A stretch of DNA of 64,000 bases, taken from positions 140,342 to 204,341 of the forward strand of contig JBAQQB010000197.1 of NCBI GenBank assembly GCA_049306275.1. Reading direction: 5' to 3'. The position numbers were made by a program, and so were the translations under genes. Within the stretch, counting starts at the first letter, position 1. Every line of letters starts with the position of its first letter. Of this stretch, positions 53,329-60,454 are shown piece by piece. The notes beneath the pieces are model-generated. The model was not told where the DNA came from. It was given only the letters and a program-made list of their open reading frames with translations, and did not search any database. The DNA is from JADJTT01 sp049306275. Its GTDB lineage: Bacteria; Bacteroidota; Bacteroidia; Chitinophagales; Saprospiraceae.

Positions 53329-53356
53329 ATTATGCGATTTGTAGCTTTCGGATTAA

Positions 53357-53800
53357 TTAAAATTTGAAGGGTTCGGGGGTCTGCGCTGTGTGGGGGTGTT
53401 CTCCGCCTGCATATACGTGCAGTTTGCGGAACATCTGGCGGCCCAGGGAATTCTTGGGCAGCATCCCTTTGATGGCGTTCTCGATGATGGCTTCCGGCTT
53501 CTTGGCCAGTACCATGCGTGCCGTAGCCCGCTTCTGACCGCCGGGATAACCGCTGTAACGCAGGTATTCCTTCTGGTCGATCTTGCGGCCCGTTAAACGC
53601 ACCTTGTCTGCGTTGATCACGATGACGTGGTCACCGGTATCGACATGAGGTGTATAGGAAGGCTTGTGCTTGCCACGGAGCACATGGGCAATCCGGGAGC
53701 ACAAACGGCCCACAACTTCCCCATCTGCATCAATGATGTACCACTTGCGCTCTACCTCTTCGTTCTTCGCTGAAAGCGTCTTGAAACTTAGCGTATCCAC
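53357..53800 (-). CDS. rplM: 50S ribosomal protein L13
   Basis: A 147-residue ribosomal protein: 'TLSFKTLSAKNEEVERKWYI', 'VGRLCSRIAHVLRGKHKPSY', 'GDHVIVINADKVRLTG' and 'GMLPKNSLGRQMFRKLHVYA'. The start is GTG at 53800 (V-D-T-L-S-F), equivalent to the usual MDTLS of Bacteroidota L13; the frame is open to 53908 but that would place the start upstream of the promoter. First gene of the rplM-rpsI-rpsB-tsf unit. Confidence 0.95.
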   Translation of the reverse strand: MDTLSFKTLSAKNEEVERKWYIIDADGEVVGRLCSRIAHVLRGKHKPSYTPHVDTGDHVIVINADKVRLTGRKIDQKEYLRYSGYPGGQKRATARMVLAKKPEAIIENAIKGMLPKNSLGRQMFRKLHVYAGGEHPHTAQTPEPFKF

Positions 53801-53853
53801 TGATGAATGTTTTAATAATCGAAAAAATCTGTCTGCTCGCTCAAAAGCGGATG

Positions 53854-53885
53854 CAAAGGTATGTGATTGGGTCTCAAAATACAAG
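53854..53885 (-). promoter_or_regulatory. promoter of the rplM operon
   Basis: On the minus strand CTTG (53885-53882), 20 bases, TACCTTTG (53861-53854), a full -7 match. Transcription should start near 53847, giving a leader of roughly 45-50 bases before the GTG. It also proves that the open frame upstream of 53800 is not the gene start. The rest of the 260-base gap to 54061 has no second clear promoter for fni; TATCTTTA at about 54043-54050 is a weak match on the plus strand. Confidence 0.7.
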
Positions 53886-54060
53886 TCCTTGCCAAAAAAA
53901 TATTCCAATCAAAAAAGATAACTTACTGAAAAACAGTCAAAATTTTGCACAAGACTTTTCAACATTGCAGTCGCAGGCCAGGGCCGGCGCAGACTGAACC
54001 TTTTCGAAAAGGCTTTGTTTCAAGTCTCATTGCATAAAAGTGTATCTTTACCCTGCACAC

Positions 54061-55095
54061 ATGACGTATATAATGGACAAGCTGGAGGACCCTACCGCCG
54101 CTTCCCGAAAAAGGGATCACATCGAACTGGCTTTCCAGTCGCAGGTCGAGCTTTCGGCCCTCGACAGCCGTTTCTACTACGAACCCATGCTGGCGGCCCA
54201 CCCTCCCGGCGGCTCCTGGCCTGCGTTTTCTTTCCTGGGCAAGACGCTCCGCATACCCATGTGGGTATCGAGCATGACAGGCGGCACGCAGCTTGCCCAT
54301 ACCATCAACCACAACCTGGCCCGCGCCTGCCGCGAATTCGGCATGGGCATGGGACTGGGCTCCTGCCGCTCTCTTTTATACAGCGATGATACGCTTTCCG
54401 ACTTCGACGTCAGGGACCTGATCGGCGACGACCTGCCGCTGTACGCCAACCTGGGCGTTGCCCAGATCGAGCAGCTCAACGATCGAAATGACCTTCATCG
54501 CATCCCTGAACTTGTGGCCAGGCTGAGGGCCGACGGCCTCATCATCCACGTCAACCCCATGCAGGAATGGCTGCAGCCGGAGGGCGACGTGCTTCGCTTT
54601 TCTCCGCTCGACTCGATCAAGCAGGTACTCGATTTCGCACAGTTCCCGGTGATCGTCAAGGAAGTCGGGCAGGGATTCGGTCCTGCGAGCATGCGTGAAC
54701 TGCTGCAGCTCCCGCTCGAAGCCATCGACTTCGCCGCGAGCGGCGGCACCAACTTCGCCATGCTCGAATTGTTGCGCAGCGACCCCGCCAACCTGGAAGC
54801 CTACCAGGCTCTGGCCAAAATCGGGCACAGCGCGGAAGAAATGGCCGCATTCACCAACACGCTGGCCGGGGAGCTGGGGCCCCGCCTGCAGTGCAAGCAG
54901 ATCATTATTTCCGGCGGCATCAAGCATTTTCTCGACGGATATTACCTCATTGAAAAGATTAACCTCCCGGCGGTCTACGGGCAGGCTTCCGGCTTCCTCA
55001 AACACGCCCGCGGCAGCTACGAAGACCTCCGGCGCTTCGTGGAAGGCCAGGTGCGCGGGCTGGAGGTAGCCCGTACCTACCTCAGGGTTCGTTGA
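54061..55095 (+). CDS. fni: type 2 isopentenyl-diphosphate delta-isomerase
   Basis: A 344-residue FMN- and NADPH-dependent isomerase that turns IPP into DMAPP. Seen: 'ASRKRDHIELAF', 'VSSMTGGT', 'ANLGVAQIEQLN', 'IIHVNPMQEWLQPEGD' (His, Asn, Gln around the diphosphate), 'VIVKEVGQGFG' and 'AASGGTNFAMLE'. Typical length. The start is at 54061; upstream in-frame codons have no support. First of a run of mevalonate-route genes. Needs reduced flavin, which the reductase gene at 57505 may help supply. Confidence 0.95.
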   Translation: MTYIMDKLEDPTAASRKRDHIELAFQSQVELSALDSRFYYEPMLAAHPPGGSWPAFSFLGKTLRIPMWVSSMTGGTQLAHTINHNLARACREFGMGMGLGSCRSLLYSDDTLSDFDVRDLIGDDLPLYANLGVAQIEQLNDRNDLHRIPELVARLRADGLIIHVNPMQEWLQPEGDVLRFSPLDSIKQVLDFAQFPVIVKEVGQGFGPASMRELLQLPLEAIDFAASGGTNFAMLELLRSDPANLEAYQALAKIGHSAEEMAAFTNTLAGELGPRLQCKQIIISGGIKHFLDGYYLIEKINLPAVYGQASGFLKHARGSYEDLRRFVEGQVRGLEVARTYLRVR

Positions 55096-55118
55096 TTCAT
55101 TGAAATAAACTTTCAGCC

Positions 55119-56486
55119 ATGTCTGAAAAAAACGTGATAGCGGGATTCTCCAAATGGCCAAAAGCGCATAAGGTGGAATGGCTGACCTCCCAATTCTCCG
55201 CCAACCCGGCCGAGGCTGAACAGGATATCAGGAGTTTCTGGCACCCCGACGAAGAATTGCAGCGCATCATAGACGGTTTTAGCGAAAATACCGTCAGCAA
55301 TTTCGTGCTTCCCTACGGCATCGCCCCCAACTTCATGATCGACGGGCGCCCCTACGCCGTTCCCATGGTGATCGAAGAGAGCTCCGTGGTAGCGGCTGCT
55401 TCCAGCGCCGCCAAATTCTGGGCCGACCGAGGCGGATTTCACACCCGCATCATCGATACCCGAAAGATCGGGCAGGTGCATTTTTTCTGGAAAGGCGATT
55501 TCTCCCTGCTCCATGCCCAACTTCCCGCGTTGAAGGAAGCGCTGATCGTGCAGGTCGATTCTCTCACCGCCAACATGCGCAAGCGTGGAGGCGGTATCCT
55601 CGATCTGGAGCTGCTGGATTTTTCCGCGCAGGAGCCCGGCTACTTCCAGCTTCGCGTTTCTTTTGAAACCTGCGACAGCATGGGCGCCAATTTTATCAAC
55701 TCGGTGCTGGAGTCCTTCTCCGAGGGGTTGCAGCAATTCATAGCCTTCCACCCTGCTTTCGAAGGCGAAAGCAGGGAAGTGGACGTGCTCATGTCCATCC
55801 TGTCCAACTACACTCCCGACTGTCTGGTGGAGGTCTGGGCGGAATGCCCGGTGGAAGAGCTGGGCTATTTCTGCGGCGCCATGAAGCCCGCCGAGTTTGC
55901 CGACCGGTTTGCGAGGGCTGTACGCATCGCCCGGATCGATCCCTACCGCGCAACGACCCACAACAAGGGCATTTTCAATGGCATCGACGCCGTGGTGCTG
56001 GCCACTGGCAACGATTTTCGCGCCATCGAGGCCTGCGGGCACGCCTATGCCGCCCGCGACGGCCAATACCGCAGCCTGAGCCGCTGCGAAATCGGCAGCG
56101 GCATCTTCCGCTTTTCCTTGGAAATCCCCCTGGCCCTGGGTACGGTAGGCGGGCTGACAACCCTGCACCCCCTGGCGAAGTTGAGCCTAGAGGTGCTCGG
56201 CCATCCCAGCGCCCGGGAGTTGATGTCGGTCGTGGCTTCCGTCGGTTTGGCGCAAAACTTCGCCGCCGTGCGCTCGCTCGTCACCACCGGCATCCAGCAG
56301 GGACACATGAAGCTGCACCTGCTCAATATCCTCAACCACCTCGGCGCTACGGAGGCGGAGATTCAGGCAGCCCAGGCCTTTTTTGAGGGCCGGACCGTCT
56401 CCCACTCTGCGGTGCGCAACTTTATGGATGCCTGGCGGGAGTCGGCGCAGGTAGCTCGCGGCGTTGTATTGGCAGTGAAAAAGTGA
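55119..56486 (+). CDS. mvaA: HMG-CoA reductase, class II
   Basis: A 455-residue class II (bacterial) HMG-CoA reductase that makes mevalonate from HMG-CoA. Seen: 'ISENTVSNF'-type segment as 'FSENTVSNFVLPYGIAPNFM', catalytic Glu in 'VIEESSVVAAAS', Lys in 'TTHNKGIFNGIDAV', Asp in 'ATGNDFRAIEACGHAYAARD' and His in 'TTGIQQGHMKLHLLNI'. Direction (synthetic) follows from its neighbours fni and the GHMP kinase, since the class also includes degradative enzymes. Confidence 0.95.
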   Translation: MSEKNVIAGFSKWPKAHKVEWLTSQFSANPAEAEQDIRSFWHPDEELQRIIDGFSENTVSNFVLPYGIAPNFMIDGRPYAVPMVIEESSVVAAASSAAKFWADRGGFHTRIIDTRKIGQVHFFWKGDFSLLHAQLPALKEALIVQVDSLTANMRKRGGGILDLELLDFSAQEPGYFQLRVSFETCDSMGANFINSVLESFSEGLQQFIAFHPAFEGESREVDVLMSILSNYTPDCLVEVWAECPVEELGYFCGAMKPAEFADRFARAVRIARIDPYRATTHNKGIFNGIDAVVLATGNDFRAIEACGHAYAARDGQYRSLSRCEIGSGIFRFSLEIPLALGTVGGLTTLHPLAKLSLEVLGHPSARELMSVVASVGLAQNFAAVRSLVTTGIQQGHMKLHLLNILNHLGATEAEIQAAQAFFEGRTVSHSAVRNFMDAWRESAQVARGVVLAVKK

Positions 56487-56515
56487 ACTGTTATTCATTA
56501 CCCGACCTTACATAA

Positions 56516-57482
56516 ATGAGTTCGCATTTCCCCCAAACCTAAACTCCGTCCTATCGAAGCTTTCTGGAAGGCAAACGGCAAACTTCTCCTGTCTGGCGAG
56601 TACTTCGTCCTGGACGGAGCACTGGCTTTGGCCATTCCGACCAGCAAGGGGCAGACCATGCAGGTGAGTGAGGGAGCGATTGAAGGTATCCTCCAGTGGA
56701 AAAGCCGTGATGCCGACGGGAGGATATGGTTTGACGGCGAATTCGAATTGCCGGGCCTTTCCTACATTCAAGGAAATGACGAAGCAACCGGGCGCAGGTT
56801 GCAGCAGATCATGGAATCGATCTGTACCTTTTCTCCTACCTTTTTACTCAACCAGACGAGCCTCAGCGTGGAGACGCGGCTGGAATTCCCCCGTCTCTGG
56901 GGCCTGGGCTCCAGTTCTACCCTCATATACCTGATGTCGCGCTGGGCGGAGATCGATCCATTTCAACTCCTGAAGAGTACTTTCGGAGGCTCGGGCTATG
57001 ACGTGGCCGCGGCCTCGATGGAATCGCCGTTTTTCTATCAGGCAGGCAACCCGCCGCAGATCGAAGCTTGTCCGTTCAACCCTCCTTTCGCCAACCAGCT
57101 TTATTTTATCTACCTGGGACAAAAGCAGGACAGCCGGGAGGGCATCGCCCGCTATCGGGAGCGGCAGCCTGTAGACGCCTCGCTCATCGGGCAGGTCTCA
57201 TCGCTTACCCGCGCCATGGCGGCTTGCGAAGACCTTGAGGAGTGGGACCGCCTCATCCGCGAACACGAGGCCCTGGTTGGGGGTTTTCTGGACCTTCCCC
57301 GGGCTCGCAACATCCATTTTGCAGATTTTTGGGGAGAAATAAAATCCCTGGGCGCCTGGGGCGGCGATTTTGTGCTGGCCAGCAGCGACCGGAGCGAAGA
57401 AGAAACGAAATCTTATTTCAACGAAAAAGGTTTTTCGGTGTTTTTACCCTATAATCAACTAATTTTCCCTCCAAATCCCTAA
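56516..57482 (+). CDS. GYDIA-type GHMP kinase (mevalonate pathway), apparent frameshift near the start
   Basis: A small GHMP-superfamily kinase, about 320 residues, expected to phosphorylate mevalonate or phosphomevalonate. Motifs: 'NGKLLLSGEYFVLDGALALA' (motif 1), 'RLWGLGSSSTLIYLMSRW' (phosphate loop) and 'GGSGYDVAAASME', the GYDIA signature with Val for Ile. The conserved beginning is in the frame of 56628, but that frame has no ATG, GTG or TTG between an in-frame TGA (56517-56519) and position 56628. An ATG at 56516 opens the other frame, and losing one C from the C5 run at 56530-56534 would join both into one protein (MSSHFPKPKLRP...). It may be a sequencing error, a real lesion or programmed slippage. 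Confidence 0.8.
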
Positions 57483-57504
57483 CCACCCAAGCACCCCTTA
57501 GATT

Positions 57505-58230
57505 ATGCCCACGACCTGGTACCACGGAACGGTGATACGCATTGAAGACGAAAGCCCAAATACCAAGCGCTTTTGGGTGGAAATTCCCGAGGTGGCGTCA
57601 TTCGACTTCCGGGCGGGGCAGTTTGTGACCATGGATCTTCCCGTTCACGAAAAGCGCCTGCACCGCTGGAGGAGTTATTCCATCGCCAGTGCTCCGGGAG
57701 AGGGGAATGTAGTGGAATTTTGCATCGTGTATCTCGAAGGAGGGCTGGCTACGCGCTATTTCTTCGAGGAGGTCAAGGTGGGTACTTCGCTCAAGTTTAA
57801 AGGCCCCGACGGCGGCTTTGTGCTTCCGGAAAATCTGGACCAGCAAATCGTCATGGTGTGCACAGGTACAGGGGTGGCGCCTTTCCGGAGCATGTTGAGA
57901 GACATTGAGCGGCGCGACCTCGCCTTCCGCCGCATCCACCTCATTTTCGGTACCCGCCACGAGAACGGCATCCTGTACCGCAGCGAGTTTGAAGCTTTCG
58001 CGGAAAAGTGGCCGAATTTCCGCTACGACATCGCCCTTTCGCGCGAAGCGGACTGGCCGGGCTACAAAGGCTATGTGCACCAGATCTACCTGGATCGCTA
58101 CGCTGAAAAAAGTCCGGATACCCAATTCTACCTCTGCGGCTGGAGCAACATGATCGACGACGCGGTGGCCAACCTGATCGTCAAGCTGGGCTACGACCGC
58201 TCGCAGGTGCACTACGAGCTTTACGGATAA
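57505..58230 (+). CDS. ferredoxin/flavodoxin-NADP+ reductase (Fpr-like)
   Basis: A 241-residue FAD enzyme that moves electrons between NADPH and ferredoxin or flavodoxin. Two domains: FAD ('LHRWRSYSIASAPGEG', the RxYS motif) and NADP ('VMVCTGTGVAPFRSML', 'FYLCGWSNMIDDAV'). Short form without an iron-sulfur domain. It lies 22 bases after the GHMP kinase, so it may belong to the mevalonate cluster. Ends 3 bases from the murI stop, convergent. Confidence 0.92.
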   Translation: MPTTWYHGTVIRIEDESPNTKRFWVEIPEVASFDFRAGQFVTMDLPVHEKRLHRWRSYSIASAPGEGNVVEFCIVYLEGGLATRYFFEEVKVGTSLKFKGPDGGFVLPENLDQQIVMVCTGTGVAPFRSMLRDIERRDLAFRRIHLIFGTRHENGILYRSEFEAFAEKWPNFRYDIALSREADWPGYKGYVHQIYLDRYAEKSPDTQFYLCGWSNMIDDAVANLIVKLGYDRSQVHYELYG

Positions 58231-58233
58231 TTT

Positions 58234-59043
58234 TTACCAGATGTTGCAATGCTCCAGGGCGATTTCTTCACGGTAGAACAGCCGGGTGGTGTGTTCGAAG
58301 GAGGCGGTGTAGTCGGAGACGAAGAAGCGGTGGCTGTGTTGCTTATGTTGGTTGAGCAGGTTTTTGGAAGCCAGGCGTTCTTTAACGGCGCGGGCTACCA
58401 CATCGGTTGAGTCGTAGACCTGTACTTTTTTTCCAAAAAAATTCTCGATTTCCGGGCGGATGAGGGGGTAGTGGGTACATGCCAGCAGCAGGGCGTCGAT
58501 ATCCTGGAGGCTGGGGTGGCTCAGGTAGCTTTGCAGCACGGCCTGGCTGATCTCGTTGTGCACATAGCCTTCTTCTATCATGGGGGCCAGGAGGGGGGTA
58601 GCGAGGGAGGCGATCTCCAGATCGGGTTGGAGAGATCTCAACTGGCGTTCATACATGCCCGATTGCACGGTGGCCTTGGTGGCGATGATGCCCACTTTCC
58701 GGTAACGCTTGCTGGCCACCTCTTCCACGAGGGGGTCGACCACGTTGACGAAGAGGGTCTGGCCTTTAAAGAAATCGACCAATACGTGATAAGCGGCTGA
58801 TGAGGCCGAGTTGCAGGCCACCACGATCATCTTGCACTGTTGTTCGAGCAGGAATTTGGAGATGCGCAGGCTGTAGTAGCGGATGGCGTCGGCCGATTTG
58901 TCGCCGTAGGGCAGGTGGGCGGTATCGCCGAAATAGATGATTTCCTCTTCCGGCAAAAACTGAACGATGGCATTGGCGACAGTAAGTCCGCCAATGCCAG
59001 AGTCAAAAACACCGATGGGGCTGTGGGGCGTTACACTATTCAC
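58234..59043 (-). CDS. murI: glutamate racemase
   Basis: A 269-residue racemase that supplies D-glutamate for peptidoglycan. Catalytic cysteines are in 'VACNSASSAAYHVL' and 'LACTHYPLIRPEI'; the N-terminus is 'PIGVFDSGIGGLTVANAI'. Start is GTG at 59043: an in-frame TGA lies just upstream and no other start codon is available. The region before it is a word-like repeat (GTTGAGAAGTTGAGGAG), whose end supplies the GTG. Follows the Skp pair on the same strand, the usual Bacteroidota order. Confidence 0.95.
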   Translation of the reverse strand: MNSVTPHSPIGVFDSGIGGLTVANAIVQFLPEEEIIYFGDTAHLPYGDKSADAIRYYSLRISKFLLEQQCKMIVVACNSASSAAYHVLVDFFKGQTLFVNVVDPLVEEVASKRYRKVGIIATKATVQSGMYERQLRSLQPDLEIASLATPLLAPMIEEGYVHNEISQAVLQSYLSHPSLQDIDALLLACTHYPLIRPEIENFFGKKVQVYDSTDVVARAVKERLASKNLLNQHKQHSHRFFVSDYTASFEHTTRLFYREEIALEHCNIW

Positions 59044-59059
59044 CTCCTCAACTTCTCAA

Positions 59060-59581
59060 CTATTCTTCAACAATGCCGACTTTTGCTTTGACCTTAGCGG
59101 TGATATCGCTGTTTTCGTCGGCGAAGAGGATAGCGCCGGAGCTCAGGTCGAATACCAAGGTATAGCCATCTTCCTTGGCGATCTCCTTGATAGCGGTATT
59201 GATCTTTTCGAGGACGGGGGCCAGGAGTTCTTCCTGTTTGGCCAGCATCATATTCTGCATTTCCTGCTCGTAATTGATGATATCCTCCTGCATTTTCTGC
59301 AGTTCTTCGAGGATTTTCTGTTCCTGCACGGGAGCGAGCTCACCGCGTTCTTTCTTGGCCGAAGCGTCCTGCTGTTTCAGCTGGAAGTCTTCCACCATTT
59401 TCTGTCCTTTTTTCTGCAATTGCGAGCGGTAACCGTCGAGGTTGGAGCGCATCTGTTCCATTTCCGGCATTTTTTCCAGGATGGAGCCGGAGGTCACATA
59501 TGCGTATTTCTGGGCTTCGGCCACGGTAGAACTCATCAGCCAGCACGTCAGGACGAGGCCCAGGAGAATGATTTTCTTCAT
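59060..59581 (-). CDS. OmpH/Skp family periplasmic chaperone, copy 1
   Basis: A 173-residue exported protein: signal peptide 'LLGLVLTCWLMSSTVAEAQ', then a long helical hairpin rich in Glu/Gln/Lys ('SQLQKKGQKMVEDFQLKQQD', coiled coil about 55-130) and the short C-terminal body 'EDGYTLVFDLSSGAILFADE'. Skp carries unfolded outer-membrane proteins across the periplasm. Start at 59581 chosen from the signal peptide; the TATCTTTG promoter box lies 46 bases upstream. Confidence 0.9.
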   Translation of the reverse strand: MKKIILLGLVLTCWLMSSTVAEAQKYAYVTSGSILEKMPEMEQMRSNLDGYRSQLQKKGQKMVEDFQLKQQDASAKKERGELAPVQEQKILEELQKMQEDIINYEQEMQNMMLAKQEELLAPVLEKINTAIKEIAKEDGYTLVFDLSSGAILFADENSDITAKVKAKVGIVEE

Positions 59582-59626
59582 AGTGTCGTTTAGTTTTCGA
59601 ATGAACAAAGGGGGGGGAATCGCCCG

Positions 59627-59634
59627 CAAAGATA
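59627..59634 (-). promoter_or_regulatory. candidate -7 box for the downstream skp copy
   Basis: TATCTTTG on the minus strand fits TAnnTTTG; the -33 region upstream has no TTG at the right distance. Gives a leader of about 40 bases and suggests that this copy has its own promoter, beyond the hairpin at 59670-59742. Confidence 0.5.
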
Positions 59635-59669
59635 CACTGATTTTAAACTTGTCGGATATAGTTTTTTTA

Positions 59670-59742
59670 GTTGAGAGAGTTGAGGAGTTGAGAAGGTGAG
59701 GAGTTGAGGGATTCCACTTCTCACCTCCTCAACTTTCTCAAC
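59670..59742. repeat. long word-like inverted repeat between the two skp genes
   Basis: Arms at 59670-59695 and 59717-59742 (26 bases each, 24 matching) made of the words GTTGAGAGAGTTGAGGAGTT. The loop contains another GAGGAGTTGAG word. It follows the stop of skp copy 2 by 17 bases and may act as its terminator (a run of six T lies between stop and hairpin, not after it). The same words recur before murI at 59041-59060. Confidence 0.65.
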
Positions 59743-59758
59743 TCATAAAAAAGGGGGA

Positions 59759-60295
59759 TTATTTCTTGAGCGAGGCGAGCACGTCCTGGGTTACGTCGTA
59801 GCGAGGGTTGGCGAAGAGGATGCCTGCAGCGCCGCCTTTGTCAAAGATGAAGTCATAGCCGCGGTCGTTGGCGTATTTTTCGATGGCTTCGTATACTTTA
59901 TCCTGGATGGGTTGGACGAGTTCCTGGCGTTTTTTGAACAGTTCGCCTTCGGGGCCGAATTTCTCCTTTTGCATTTCCCGCACTTGCTGTTCTTTGGTCA
60001 TGATCTCATCTTCCTTTTGTTTGCGGGCTTCGTCGCTCAGCAGCACTTGTTCGGCCTGGTAGCGGTTATACATAGCTTTGATCTGGTCGTATTCCTGGGC
60101 GATGTCCTGGCGCCAGGCTGCGGCGATCCTGTCGAGTTCTTTCTGGGCATCCTGGTATTCCTGGATGCTTTCGAGGACGAGGTTGACATCGACATAAGCG
60201 ATGCGCTGGGCCTGAGCGGCGCTGGTGAGTACGATGGCCAGGGCGGCGGTAGCCAGCCATTTTATCGTTTGTTTGGGGAAGCTAAGTGTCATCAT
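59759..60295 (-). CDS. OmpH/Skp family periplasmic chaperone, copy 2
   Basis: A 178-residue exported protein with signal peptide ('WLATAALAIVLTSAAQAQ'), 'RIAYVDVNLVLESIQEYQDA' (the conserved Skp strand and helix), a long charged coiled coil (about 50-135) and 'NDRGYDFIFDKGGAAGILFA'. A paralogue of the downstream copy; Bacteroidota usually carry two in tandem. The bamA gene that often stands upstream is not here. Start is one of two adjacent ATGs (60295 or 60292). Confidence 0.9.
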   Translation of the reverse strand: MMTLSFPKQTIKWLATAALAIVLTSAAQAQRIAYVDVNLVLESIQEYQDAQKELDRIAAAWRQDIAQEYDQIKAMYNRYQAEQVLLSDEARKQKEDEIMTKEQQVREMQKEKFGPEGELFKKRQELVQPIQDKVYEAIEKYANDRGYDFIFDKGGAAGILFANPRYDVTQDVLASLKK

Positions 60296-60322
60296 GTCGT
60301 TGATTTTTGATTTAGTGTTTTA

Positions 60323-60356
60323 CAAAAATACATCTTTGGACTGAACTCCATGCAAA
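60323..60356 (-). promoter_or_regulatory. candidate promoter of the upstream skp copy
   Basis: On the minus strand TTTG (60356-60353), 22 bases, TATTTTTG (60330-60323). The -7 box is a full match; spacing is 2 bases longer than usual. Confidence 0.55.
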
Positions 60357-60441
60357 TAACGCGGATGGGGCAAGCAAATGAAACGGGGCGGGGCGGTTTA
60401 ACTAATGTTTAACTGGAAGTGGCTGAATCTTAAGGAAGTCT

Positions 60442-60449
60442 TACCTTTG
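60442..60449 (+). promoter_or_regulatory. -7 box (TACCTTTG) just before hutH
   Basis: A full TAnnTTTG match 5 bases before the hutH ATG at 60455. If used, the transcript would start at or within a base or two of the ATG, so the message would be leaderless. No TTG is present 20 bases upstream (CTG is), so the site could be chance. Confidence 0.4.
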
Positions 60450-60454
60450 AGCCC

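Noticed and set aside
53801..53908. Longer start for rplM.
   Set aside because: A full promoter match (53854-53885) lies inside this stretch, and L13 proteins begin at the equivalent of GTG 53800.
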